Program-made: the position numbers and the translations under genes
The notes under the pieces: generated by a model
Database searches by the model: none
What the model was told of the DNA's origin: nothing
The model's input: the letters and a program-made list of their open reading frames with translations, nothing else
Virus record (IMG/VR): IMGVR_UViG_3300033145_001721
Coordinates: 1 to 64,000 of that record
Length of the DNA: 64,000 bases
DNA from: a virus
Direction: 5' to 3' (one strand)
Part shown: positions 34,121 to 41,568 of the stretch, piece after piece
Layout: each line of letters starts with the position of its first letter
Numbering within the stretch: position 1 is the first letter of the stretch

Positions 34121-34178
34121 AAAGGGGAGTGGCTTTATATCTTCAATAGATGTAAATCAAAGATACTCTACCACTCCC
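34121..34178 (-). terminator. intrinsic terminator
   Basis: GGGAGTGG (34125-34132) pairs with CCACTCCC (34171-34178) over a 38-nt loop. On the minus strand the stem runs into CTTTTGGTTTAATTTTG. It ends transcription of the secreted protein gene at 34195-34779 before the holin-like gene. Confidence 0.65.
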
Positions 34179-34194
34179 AGAACAGGAGGGTGTT

Positions 34195-34779
34195 TTATTG
34201 GGAAACAAGAACATATCCACTACGCCCCAACACATATGTGCCTTCACGCTTCGCTAATTCCATCAAAGCCTTTTGCTTCATACGCATCCGCGCTGTAAAT
34301 GTCTGCAACGTAAGTACTGGGGGTTTGTTTGCTGTATGTACATGCACAATCCAAGTACCCACACGTGATTTCTGATCTGGATGGTCATCTGTGGCTATCA
34401 ACGTTATTGGAACTACTCCGGTTTCCTCACAATGATATACGATTGTATAGTCACCGTGCTCGTTCAACGGAATTGATTCACCACTGTCATAATAATACAA
34501 CGTAACTGTTTGTTGTGTATTCGGATCGCAAGCGCGTCCACAAATCACCAAATCCTGTCCAACATAAGCATCCCACACACCCAAATACAAATGTTGTCCC
34601 GACTCGGGATCAATGGGCACTAGATTTAGATCTACGTTCGCGGGTATATCCAAAAACACTTGTACACACATCGTATCATCATCTGCTTCATCCGCTATGC
34701 TTGGTGTTGTTACTGCCTGAATCCAAGGCAATACACCAAGCACAAGAACAAACACAAATCCAATTAGTCGATATTTCAT
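34195..34779 (-). CDS. secreted protein of unknown function
   Basis: From the ATG at 34779 (AAAGGATGG about 7 nt upstream) the 194-residue product starts with a signal peptide (MKYRLIGFVFVLVLGVLPWI, likely cut near QAVT/PSIADE). The mature part is beta-rich (YLGVWDAYVGQDLVICGRAC, YTIVYHCEETGVVPITLIAT, GTWIVHVHTANKPPVL), resembling an Ig-like or cadherin-like domain. The frame extends 231 bases further but that part lies in the structured RNA region and has no start site. It may act in the envelope of the infected cell. Confidence 0.62.
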   Translation of the reverse strand: MKYRLIGFVFVLVLGVLPWIQAVTTPSIADEADDDTMCVQVFLDIPANVDLNLVPIDPESGQHLYLGVWDAYVGQDLVICGRACDPNTQQTVTLYYYDSGESIPLNEHGDYTIVYHCEETGVVPITLIATDDHPDQKSRVGTWIVHVHTANKPPVLTLQTFTARMRMKQKALMELAKREGTYVLGRSGYVLVSQ

Positions 34780-34802
34780 ACATACCATCCTTTCATAAAA
34801 GG

Positions 34803-34856
34803 ACTGGGGGAACTTATCCGGAGACAAATGTACGAATTTGACAAGTCCCCCAATCC
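34803..34856 (-). terminator. terminator-like hairpin
   Basis: On the minus strand GATTGGGGGACTT (34854-34842) pairs with AAGTTCCCCCAGTC (34816-34803) with one bulged base and one G-U pair, followed by CTTTTATG. It lies just upstream of the secreted protein's ribosome site, so it could act as terminator or attenuator. Confidence 0.6.
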
Positions 34857-35120
34857 CAGAGCAGGAAGAAAAGATAAGTAAACTAAAATGAAACTGGTTG
34901 CCTAGAAGTAAATCACCAAAGCACAAAACCAAAATCACAAAAGGGTTCCCGTCCACCTCGGCAATATATGGGTGTGCTATGTTTCCCGCATCATCGACAA
35001 CCAGTTTCAAAGACTGAAATATTCATTTGTCAAATAAGGATGCTGAATTGCTAAACGAAAAGGCAACCATTCACAATCCATTCACAATAAACCATCCATG
35101 TGCAATTCAGCATCCCTTAT
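34803..35120 (-). ncRNA. candidate structured non-coding RNA (about 310 nt)
   Basis: On the minus strand an extended -10 box (ATGCGATAATATAGG) at 35138-35124 is followed in order by a 14-bp perfect inverted repeat (35115-35102 with 35051-35038), a 12-bp perfect inverted repeat (35009-34998 with 34900-34889), and a G/C-rich hairpin ending in CCTTTTATG at 34856-34803. Promoter, two long helices and terminator bracket a unit with no convincing gene. It could alternatively be the leader of the downstream secreted protein. I know no RNA family with this layout. Confidence 0.45.
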
Positions 35121-35123
35121 CTA

Positions 35124-35138
35124 CCTATATTATCGCAT
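35124..35138 (-). promoter_or_regulatory. extended -10 promoter box
   Basis: ATGCGATAATATAGG on the minus strand, a full match to the recurring TGCGATAATATA box, placed directly behind the methyltransferase gene and facing the structured region. No recognisable -35. Confidence 0.6.
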
Positions 35139-35149
35139 GCCCATTATTG

Positions 35150-36253
35150 CTAAATCAATAACCCCTTGGAACCTACGCAATGAGGACTTAGAAACAAACA
35201 TTCCTTATGCCGATTTGTTTTACCACGTGTTTGCTTTGCGCCCGAAGTATTCCCATAACCACCCCCCGATTTCCAATGATGCGCACGCCAACCATACTGT
35301 AACAACTCCTTGTGTTCATCATAGTAACCAGCCAAAACAATACGATATTTCTTACGATTGCCCCGCTTCAAACACCATTGTTGTACATCATGTGCCACCT
35401 GTAAACTATCCTCAGCATAAATTCCCGCAGTACGATCAGCCACGTCACTATAAGGTGGATCAAAGAAAATACCTACAGGTATTCCAGACTTATGCTGCCA
35501 ATCACCACCACAAACACGTGACCAATCACCACAAACTACTCGAACGTTTCGCAGCCTTTCACTGAGTTCCCTAAACCAATCATAAATTGGCGTCTTGTAA
35601 GGTTCTTGCACACCCTCACCCCTAGCCAAATTTGGTATCGAACCTTTAGCATGTACACCCTCACCCCTAGCCAAATTTGGTATCGAACCTTTAGCATGTA
35701 CACCCTTACCAGCATTAGCCAAATTTGGTCTCTGACCTTTTGCATGTACACCCTTACCAGCATTAGCCAAATTTGGTCTCTGACCTTTTGCATGTACACC
35801 CTTACCAGCATTAGCCAAATTTGGTCTCTGACCGGGACATATCAAACCAGCCCCAATCCAACAAGAGGCTGCCCATATATAATATCCAGCCAGTTTAGGA
35901 TCGTAGTATTCGTCATCAGCACATAATCGCTCTAGCAACGTTTCAGTGTTAAGATTGAGCTTGCGTTTACGAGCAATCAAATCAGCATGATTAACAGGCC
36001 AATCACACCACTTAGCTACCTCATCGGGATTAGCTTGCAAGCTGCGCCATACGTTAGCAATATGACCATCCTTATCTACTACAGTTTCCACATGCTGTTG
36101 TGGATTCCAATGAGGCCTTGCCAATAATACAGCACACGATCCGCAAAAAGGTTCCAAGTAATGATTGACATTACCCAGAGCCTTCCAAACCCTAGAGGCC
36201 ACTGTGGCTTTACCACCAAAATACGAAAATGGGGCTTTCAAACATTTCGACAT
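35150..36253 (-). CDS. Dam-like DNA adenine methyltransferase (D12 class) with internal tandem repeats
   Basis: A 367-residue protein with FSYFGGK at the N-terminus (SAM pocket), YLEPFCGSCAVLLARP, and FFDPPYSD (DPPY catalytic motif) about 255 residues in. These are diagnostic of D12-class N6-adenine methyltransferases. Between these motifs lie three copies of GQRPNLANAGKGVHAK and two of the 15-residue variant GSIPNLARGEGVHAK, an insertion unknown in ordinary Dam. It probably protects phage DNA from restriction or adjusts packaging. The repeats may alter recognition or be a spacer loop. Confidence 0.85.
   Translation of the reverse strand: MSKCLKAPFSYFGGKATVASRVWKALGNVNHYLEPFCGSCAVLLARPHWNPQQHVETVVDKDGHIANVWRSLQANPDEVAKWCDWPVNHADLIARKRKLNLNTETLLERLCADDEYYDPKLAGYYIWAASCWIGAGLICPGQRPNLANAGKGVHAKGQRPNLANAGKGVHAKGQRPNLANAGKGVHAKGSIPNLARGEGVHAKGSIPNLARGEGVQEPYKTPIYDWFRELSERLRNVRVVCGDWSRVCGGDWQHKSGIPVGIFFDPPYSDVADRTAGIYAEDSLQVAHDVQQWCLKRGNRKKYRIVLAGYYDEHKELLQYGWRAHHWKSGGGYGNTSGAKQTRGKTNRHKECLFLSPHCVGSKGLLI
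35606..35833. repeat. in-frame minisatellite: about two 45-bp and three 48-bp units
   Basis: Within the adenine methyltransferase gene, units of 45 bp and 48 bp stand head to tail, each almost identical to its neighbours of the same length and sharing the core TAGCCAAATTTGGT. Since all units are multiples of three, copy number can change by slippage or recombination without a frameshift. Confidence 0.9.
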
Positions 36254-36267
36254 TTTACATCCCAAAT

Positions 36268-36789
36268 CTACGGTTGTGATTGTTTACCTATTGGCTTCGT
36301 AACACCGAACAGCAATTTGATCTCGTCATCTATATTATCGCTGTTACTTTCCGGCAGATAATAATCCAACCATACTGTAGGCTGTGCAAACCAATCGGGG
36401 AAGAATCGCAGTTCCGTACTCGGCTTGAAAATCCAATTATGCTGATCGGTATCATAGAGCATAGACACACCACCGTAAAGCTTTGCTGGATATTGGGACA
36501 ATCCCCAATTGCCTGGAATGACTCTATCTACTACATCCCCAGCAACATCACCCATATTGAATTTGGTGTACAATCCTACTGCTACATCCTCATCCTCAAA
36601 ATCCGATCCTCCCACCACCTCAATACCAATGCTGCTGTTATTCGCATCCGCAATAACACCCAGAGCACCACGTGTTGCATTATCCCCGCCACCCAACTGC
36701 ATTTCATATCCATATTCTGTACATCCAGTAAACACAAACACAGATACAATCAGCAATACTACCAACAGAATGTTTCTATTGCGATTCAT
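36268..36789 (-). CDS. phage-encoded lipoprotein, outer-membrane type
   Basis: A 173-residue protein starting MNRNRNILLVVLLIVSVFVF and then TGC, a lipoprotein signal with a lipobox-like end. AGGGG lies 8 nt before the ATG at 36789. The mature part alternates polar and apolar residues (AVGLYTKFNMG, AKLYGGVSMLYDTD, STELRFFPDWFAQPTVWLDY, IKLLFGVTKPIG), as in small outer-membrane beta structures. It may block superinfection or modify the envelope. It is 15 nt from the methyltransferase gene. Confidence 0.65.
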   Translation of the reverse strand: MNRNRNILLVVLLIVSVFVFTGCTEYGYEMQLGGGDNATRGALGVIADANNSSIGIEVVGGSDFEDEDVAVGLYTKFNMGDVAGDVVDRVIPGNWGLSQYPAKLYGGVSMLYDTDQHNWIFKPSTELRFFPDWFAQPTVWLDYYLPESNSDNIDDEIKLLFGVTKPIGKQSQP

Positions 36790-36876
36790 CGTTCTTACCC
36801 CTTTGTACATCACTAATGATTTTTGCTTTTTGTATGGCACTTATATTCAACCGATAATGTCATCGGATTATTTACA

Positions 36877-37116
36877 TCATTGTATTCTTGTCATCGTAAC
36901 AAAATCACCTTTTTGTTCTATCAGCTTCTTACCACAATGACGACATACAGTCATACGTCCTCTTGGATGTCCCATCCCTGGATTTTTATTCTCTGTCGCA
37001 ATCCAATAAGCCTTATTTTTACAACGCCAACGCTTAACCGGTCCAAAAGACATAAACGTTCCATTCGCCCGCAAACACTGACAACGTTTCAAATCGATTG
37101 GTGTTAACTTTTTCAT
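36877..37116 (-). CDS. small zinc-finger-like protein
   Basis: A 79-residue basic protein with cysteines in the order CQC, RCKNKA and CRHCGKKL, suggesting one zinc site with a treble-clef or ribbon shape. Trp/Arg-rich centre (VKRWRCKNKAYWIATENK). Gene spacing to neighbours is 3 nt on the upstream side. Unknown function, probably binds nucleic acid. Confidence 0.58.
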   Translation of the reverse strand: MKKLTPIDLKRCQCLRANGTFMSFGPVKRWRCKNKAYWIATENKNPGMGHPRGRMTVCRHCGKKLIEQKGDFVTMTRIQ

Positions 37117-37119
37117 CGT

Positions 37120-37416
37120 TCATTCTCCCACACATTTCATCTTTTGTACACTTTCACTTGGTTTCTTAGGTACAAACGTCTTGATGATATCAAGCACATC
37201 ATCACACAATAAAACATCAGCCGGACTGTAATATACTACAGTTATTGTTGGAGGCTCATCTGGTATAATTTCCAACGTTAGAGACTTCACATGCCCTGGA
37301 AAATGTTCTCGCAAAGCCCTACCTAATGCCGTATCACTATTCCACAAATCGCATCCTGATCCAAAATAACAAAGTGATTTGGATTTATCATCCTGATTGT
37401 TTGCTTGTGTTCCCAT
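37120..37416 (-). CDS. hypothetical protein
   Basis: A 98-residue protein with an amphipathic helix (DTALGRALREHFPGHVKSL) followed by strands (TLEIIPDEPPTITVVYYSPA) and another helix (DDVLDIIKTFVPK). It looks like a small mixed alpha/beta domain. No family recognised. It lies in a series of closely spaced small genes. Confidence 0.55.
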   Translation of the reverse strand: MGTQANNQDDKSKSLCYFGSGCDLWNSDTALGRALREHFPGHVKSLTLEIIPDEPPTITVVYYSPADVLLCDDVLDIIKTFVPKKPSESVQKMKCVGE

Positions 37417-37422
37417 TGTTAT

Positions 37423-37659
37423 TTACTCCTTTTCTTCTTTGTTATCTTTAGACCCCTTCTGTTTCTTCTGGTTTAGGTCAAACCAAAAAAACAAATCTTT
37501 CAATTGTTTCGTTTGGCCTGTTAATTCATCAGCCTCTGCTTTGATAGTTGCTAACGCAGCTTCCTCTCCTTCCATTTCTACATTATCGGCATAATAATAC
37601 AGAAAATCAAGCACCCTCTCAATCCTATCACAATAGCCGCCCACATCGAAGTCACTCAT
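37423..37659 (-). CDS. hypothetical helical protein
   Basis: From the ATG at 37659 (AGGTT and GGG upstream) the product is 78 residues, MSDFDVGGYCDRIERVLDFL start, then helices (EEAALATIKAEADELTGQTK, LKDLFFWFDLNQKKQKG) and a Lys/Glu-rich end. The longer frame begins in sequence without a ribosome site. Probably a small coiled-coil protein. Confidence 0.5.
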   Translation of the reverse strand: MSDFDVGGYCDRIERVLDFLYYYADNVEMEGEEAALATIKAEADELTGQTKQLKDLFFWFDLNQKKQKGSKDNKEEKE

Positions 37660-37743
37660 ACCCGTTTCTAACCTCCTAACAGCCCATGTAACTGGCGATC
37701 TAGTACGAAGCCACGTTAGTGTACTCCCCCTAAACAAAATCCC

Positions 37744-37920
37744 TTAAACCACTTCCTCCAATGGGCAATTTTTCTCTTGGCTATTACCCTCACAGCAATC
37801 CCGATTATCCGGATAATTACAAAACGTCAACAACACATCACTTTCACTGGAATCCTCTTCTCCCTTCCAAACAAAAAACGGACAAATCGCCACACCCAAT
37901 TTCGTTTTACAAAACTCCAT
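37744..37920 (-). CDS. 58-residue cysteine-rich protein
   Basis: The frame encodes MEFCKTKLGVAICPFFVWKG and continues with a second set of cysteines (LTFCNYPDNRDCCEG, NCPLEEVV), six cysteines in all, like a small metal-binding or disulfide protein. It lies directly after a recurring -10 box (37958-37973), giving a leader of about 35 nt. The ribosome site is weak, which lowers confidence. Confidence 0.5.
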   Translation of the reverse strand: MEFCKTKLGVAICPFFVWKGEEDSSESDVLLTFCNYPDNRDCCEGNSQEKNCPLEEVV

Positions 37921-37957
37921 TTATGAATCATAATAAGGTTAAGATTTCTATGCTCTA

Positions 37958-37973
37958 TTAATATTATCGCACA
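37958..37973 (-). promoter_or_regulatory. extended -10 promoter box
   Basis: TGTGCGATAATATTAA on the minus strand matches the recurring box. It overlaps the 3' end of the sigma-like gene and faces the small-gene cluster 37920-36268. TCAGTC lies 17 nt upstream of GATAAT, a poor -35. Confidence 0.55.
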
Positions 37974-38509
37974 CCCGCAAACACTGACTGAAAACTAGAC
38001 ACAGCTTTATTTCGACGTAGATTGATTGTGCTTTCCGGCCGATCCAAATCCTCACCAATCTCACGATCACATTTGTATTCCATGTACCGCTTATGCAATA
38101 ACAACCAATCAGAAGGGTTGAAAAACCGCTTCCAAAATTCTAATTCATCCTGTAGTTCAAACATGTTTGGTTCTTCTGGCCCCGATATCATACTAACCAA
38201 TGTATTGTATTTACCATCCACTGCCATTTGACTAAATGGTATTTGGTACTTACGTGTTCCAATCTTTCTGGTTTTAGTAAGTGTCCGCACTTTTTCCAAC
38301 ATTGCATAATACATAACACTTTTAACATAAGTATCAAATGGACCTCGATCTTCATTCCATCGTTTGTGACACTTAACAGTAGCCATCAACGCTGCCCCCA
38401 CCAAATCTTCACGATCTATCCACAATCTGCTCGTGTTAAAACAATATGACAATTGCCGTGCTGCGTTCATCGCTTCTGTTGCTTGATGCTCCGTCATCTG
38501 TCCATCCAT
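37964..38509 (-). CDS. sigma-70-family-like RNA polymerase sigma factor (left arm)
   Basis: A 181-residue protein with the two-domain plan of small sigma factors: region 2 type sequence (RLWIDREDLVGAALMATVKC, HKRWNEDRGPFDTYVKSVMY) and a C-terminal helix-turn-helix like region 4 (DREIGEDLDRPESTINLRRN). A strong AAGGAG precedes the ATG. It could direct host RNA polymerase to phage promoters such as the recurrent extended -10 boxes. It lies among late genes just downstream of the terminase/portal group. Confidence 0.7.
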   Translation of the reverse strand: MDGQMTEHQATEAMNAARQLSYCFNTSRLWIDREDLVGAALMATVKCHKRWNEDRGPFDTYVKSVMYYAMLEKVRTLTKTRKIGTRKYQIPFSQMAVDGKYNTLVSMISGPEEPNMFELQDELEFWKRFFNPSDWLLLHKRYMEYKCDREIGEDLDRPESTINLRRNKAVSSFQSVFAGVR

Positions 38510-38519
38510 GATTATCTCC

Positions 38520-38933
38520 TTATTCGTAAATGTGTGCTGCTTTTTCCTTGCGTATTAATTCCACCATCAACACGTACGACCAACCGTAACGATTGCATAT
38601 GCTTTTCAAATACTTACAAGACGGATACGAATCTCCCGACTTCCAATGACTCACACGCATATCATCGACACCCAACAATTTTGCTAGTCGTTTGCCTTCC
38701 CCATATCCCCCAGACGCTTTCATTGCTTCCCGCAATACTTCTACGAAAGTCTTTGGATTACTCGATTCTTGGCCTGTTGTAATCCATTGAATCAGTGACT
38801 CCATAGTATGCATCGGAATAGCATGCATAGTCAAATCTTGAATAGAAGTCGAATCGGGTACTAATATTTCAAACACGCGACCACATCGTCGCAAAGATAA
38901 TTTTGAAGATAGCTGAAACTCTTGATAAGCCAT
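38520..38933 (-). CDS. helix-turn-helix DNA-binding protein
   Basis: A 137-residue protein. The C-terminal half (GEGKRLAKLLGVDDMRVSHW, KSGDSYPSCKYLKSICNRYG) reads as an XRE/Cro-type helix-turn-helix with recognition helix at VDDMRVSHWKSG. The N-terminal part (MAYQEFQLSSKLSLRRCGRV) is a strand-rich extension. It is encoded 11 nt upstream of the sigma-like gene, so the two may regulate the late operon together. Confidence 0.68.
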   Translation of the reverse strand: MAYQEFQLSSKLSLRRCGRVFEILVPDSTSIQDLTMHAIPMHTMESLIQWITTGQESSNPKTFVEVLREAMKASGGYGEGKRLAKLLGVDDMRVSHWKSGDSYPSCKYLKSICNRYGWSYVLMVELIRKEKAAHIYE

Positions 38934-38935
38934 AT

Positions 38936-39799
38936 TTATTCCGCAGGAATCCAAGCACAACGTCCATTTGGATGGTGTGGTATCAATCCATGGGCGTCTT
39001 CAATTTTGTAAACTTCCCCCTCCTGATCCGCACAATATGGACACACACGATCATCACCTGCCGTTGACCATTCTACTTTTGCAGATACCTCTTTCACGCC
39101 CAACAAAGTAAAACTATCAAGCTGTCCCTCAGCATGAGCGTAAACAATCTCTGTCCGTGCAATGGTTGATGCGCGCCCACGCGAAAGCGTCTTAATGGAC
39201 TTTCGCATTTCCCTTGCCACTTTTCTTGCACCTTGTCCATGTGCTACACCATCAGCCAGAATCCGACCCAACTGATTTTTCATTGTGTCAGTCAAACCCT
39301 TCATATTCTCAAATGCTCGCTCGTACAGCATTTCGATTTTGCTAATCATTTCCGGCTGTAAAAAAGCACTCTTCAAAAACTGCTCCTGCGATCCACCATA
39401 CCAAGCAGGAGACACTACCAAGTCAGCTTTGTGTACATCCGTATACGAACGCATCATTCCTTTGTGATATGCTGAATCAACATATGTTGCTGTCCATGCC
39501 TTTTTACCCAACACAGCATCGGTTTCCAAAACACCAGCGTTCACCTGCTGAGTAAGCCACGTTCTGAATTGCTTAACCTTCTGCGGATTAGTCAGAAACT
39601 TGTATTGATGGCGTATAGCGTTTTGCTGCATTGATAATTGAAAAGGTTTTGTCTCTTCCAAACCGAACGCATCCATCGTCACAATTAAATTCCACAACTC
39701 CTTATCCAACCATCGCAACCGCCTACGTATATCTCGCACATAACGCATCCGCAATGAATAAGTGCGGGAAGGATCTATATTCAACCAATGTGCTGGCAT
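38936..39799 (-). CDS. Mu gpF-like minor head protein
   Basis: A 287-residue protein with the C-terminal head morphogenesis signature: AHGQGARKVAREMRKSIKTL, RASTIARTEIVYAHAEGQLD, VEWSTAGDDRVCPYCADQEG, and a final HPNGRCAWIP with paired Cys/His. It follows the portal gene as SPP1 gp7/Mu F genes do and is probably packaged in a few copies near the portal vertex. The N-terminal half is helical and binds portal in related phages. Confidence 0.85.
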   Translation of the reverse strand: MPAHWLNIDPSRTYSLRMRYVRDIRRRLRWLDKELWNLIVTMDAFGLEETKPFQLSMQQNAIRHQYKFLTNPQKVKQFRTWLTQQVNAGVLETDAVLGKKAWTATYVDSAYHKGMMRSYTDVHKADLVVSPAWYGGSQEQFLKSAFLQPEMISKIEMLYERAFENMKGLTDTMKNQLGRILADGVAHGQGARKVAREMRKSIKTLSRGRASTIARTEIVYAHAEGQLDSFTLLGVKEVSAKVEWSTAGDDRVCPYCADQEGEVYKIEDAHGLIPHHPNGRCAWIPAE

Positions 39800-40035
39800 C
39801 GTCTTCCTTCCTTACGGGGTTTCTCCAAAACCATCCATGGTGTTTTGTATGTATGGGCTTGGGGTGTTTGAAGGTATGATTCAATAGGTTGCTGCAAACA
39901 TCGCTCCAAATATTTACAACGCTTCCAATAATGCCCCATGCAATTGCCACCCCAACACCGCATCAATCCCAATCGTGCCGTACCTGAATCCAAAAACAAA
40001 AACTTCCAGCATCGCGTCAAATGTTTACGTTTCAT
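39781..40035 (-). CDS. small Cys-rich basic protein
   Basis: An 84-residue protein starting MKRKHLTRCWKFLFLDSGTA with GGAG 6 nt before the ATG at 40035. It has six cysteines, five of them between residues 9 and 46 (RCW, RCWGGNCMG, RCKYLERC), and basic ends. It lies between portal and F-like genes behind a recurring -10 box. Function unknown. Confidence 0.55.
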   Translation of the reverse strand: MKRKHLTRCWKFLFLDSGTARLGLMRCWGGNCMGHYWKRCKYLERCLQQPIESYLQTPQAHTYKTPWMVLEKPRKEGRRCQHIG

Positions 40036-40058
40036 ACTTATCTCCAGCAAAAGCGATT

Positions 40059-40080
40059 CATATCCCTTATATTATCGCTT
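40059..40080 (-). promoter_or_regulatory. extended -10 promoter box
   Basis: AAGCGATAATATAAGGG on the minus strand overlaps the portal stop codon and lies about 35 nt before the ATG of the Cys-rich gene. It matches the recurring box except that the TG is AG. No clear -35. Confidence 0.5.
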
Positions 40081-41553
40081 CTCACCAGATTGTAGTTGGG
40101 GCTCAGGCAATTCCAGATCTTCCAAATCATCTTCTCTGTCTACAACATTATCCCCAATAGCTTCTGCTTGATCTTCATCAAGACCCAAAATCGTAACCAA
40201 GAAATCCTTTTCCGATATCAATGCATCGACTTGGCCTTGCACATACTTAGACATAGCCTCTGTTTGGTCTTTTGCTGTTTCGGCTTTTTCCTTTGGAGTA
40301 GGTGTATCACGTTCCGGCCATTTAACGATGCATGGCTCCTCCGTCACAGGCAAAATACCTAACAACTGTAATCGCTCAACAAACGGTCGAATAAGTAAAG
40401 GCGTAACATAGTTTTTCTGCCGACCACACACACGCTCCAGCCACGTCTTTCGATCCTGACCACCTGCCAACTTACCTTCCTCAGTACCCATAAAAACGCG
40501 ATACGGAACATCAATACCAATACAAATGAGCAGAATTTGGGATTTGATATACGGTTCCGGATCGGTTAATTTTGGTGAGATGTCTTGTGCTTTCATACCG
40601 GATGAAAATAAATAACGTTGCATACCATCATAGTAATCACTCAAAGCTTCCTTCATCTCAGTTTTTTGATCAGCAGTCAACACAGTGCCCGCTGGCACAA
40701 TTTCCGGATCGACGCCCCAAGCAGTACCACTAATACCAGCACGCCAAAACATCTCACCACTACTGGAACTGATCTTACGCAAATCGAGAATATTATTGTA
40801 GACAGCTTGCAATCGAGACTCCCCAAACAACTCACTCGTCAAACGATTGTCCGCATAATGCAGTACTCTTGTCCAATGAATACGAATGTCCTTAGAAATA
40901 CCCCCAGTACCCCCAGTAGTCACATTCTCCATCGTCACTTTGTAAAACAATGGCAATCCATAACGCGGACTATTGGTGCTAGTTTCTCGCTTTTCAATAG
41001 TTACAGCCGATTCGTCAAAACATTTCACAAACAATAAACGGTGTCCTTTTGTAGCACCTGCAAAATCATCAGGCATCACACCGTCTACAATTTCAACCGA
41101 CTCCACTGGAGTATCCAATTTACCACCATCATCAATACCCAAAAGCATCAGACCATAACGACCAATCCCCGACAGCACATCCATGCGCTTCAAAAAATGC
41201 AAGACGTGTTTCTTTCGGCACAGCAAATCCCACGTCTTTTCAAACTCAGTCTCATCCTTTGTGTCCTCTGTTTCATACACATCCGGCAAACCCACCCAGC
41301 ACTCATCAGGCCAAAGATTTACAACACGCCGCGCCACCCCATTACGATCAAACAACTTACGACATTGTGACGATTCAATATCTGCTGGATAGCGACATTC
41401 ATAATCGATATCCAAACCAGGGCTCAAAAACTGCAACAACGAATTCACACGCGATTGAGATCGCAATACATTTTGGTACAGCCCCTGCAATTGTTGATTC
41501 TCGACTGATGTATCTGACGATTTTGCCTTGTGTATTACTTTTTTCTTGGCCAT
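40072..41553 (-). CDS. portal protein (DUF1073-like)
   Basis: A 493-residue protein in the portal position, one gene after the large terminase. Segments CRKLFDRNGVARRVVNLWPD, LKRMDVLSGIGRYGLMLLGI, RLTSELFGESRLQAVYNNIL and GTEEGKLAGGQDRKTWLERV are typical of DUF1073-type portals (clip/stem and wing helices). It forms the dodecameric DNA gate at one vertex. The acidic C-terminal end (REDDLEDLELPEPQ) is common for the family. Confidence 0.88.
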   Translation of the reverse strand: MAKKKVIHKAKSSDTSVENQQLQGLYQNVLRSQSRVNSLLQFLSPGLDIDYECRYPADIESSQCRKLFDRNGVARRVVNLWPDECWVGLPDVYETEDTKDETEFEKTWDLLCRKKHVLHFLKRMDVLSGIGRYGLMLLGIDDGGKLDTPVESVEIVDGVMPDDFAGATKGHRLLFVKCFDESAVTIEKRETSTNSPRYGLPLFYKVTMENVTTGGTGGISKDIRIHWTRVLHYADNRLTSELFGESRLQAVYNNILDLRKISSSSGEMFWRAGISGTAWGVDPEIVPAGTVLTADQKTEMKEALSDYYDGMQRYLFSSGMKAQDISPKLTDPEPYIKSQILLICIGIDVPYRVFMGTEEGKLAGGQDRKTWLERVCGRQKNYVTPLLIRPFVERLQLLGILPVTEEPCIVKWPERDTPTPKEKAETAKDQTEAMSKYVQGQVDALISEKDFLVTILGLDEDQAEAIGDNVVDREDDLEDLELPEPQLQSGEKR

Positions 41554-41568
41554 GATTTATCCTCACAA

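Larger units (their letters stand above)
34780..35149 (-). other. 370-nt region without a gene, see ncRNA candidate
   Basis: This stretch carries a promoter box (35124-35138), two long inverted repeats, direct copies of CCATTCACAAT near 35068-35087, and a terminator hairpin (34803-34856). The only frame longer than 60 codons is an in-frame extension of the secreted protein gene. A 20-codon frame beginning just after AAGGG near 35116 could be a leader peptide. Confidence 0.6.

Noticed and set aside
34780-35010. N-terminal extension of the secreted protein gene to a TTG at 35010
   Set aside because: It would bury the signal peptide 77 residues inside and cross a terminator-like hairpin. The ATG at 34779 has a good ribosome site.
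35606-35833. CRISPR-like appearance of the repeats
   Set aside because: Units follow one another without unique spacers, stay in frame and encode part of the methyltransferase. No cas genes are present.
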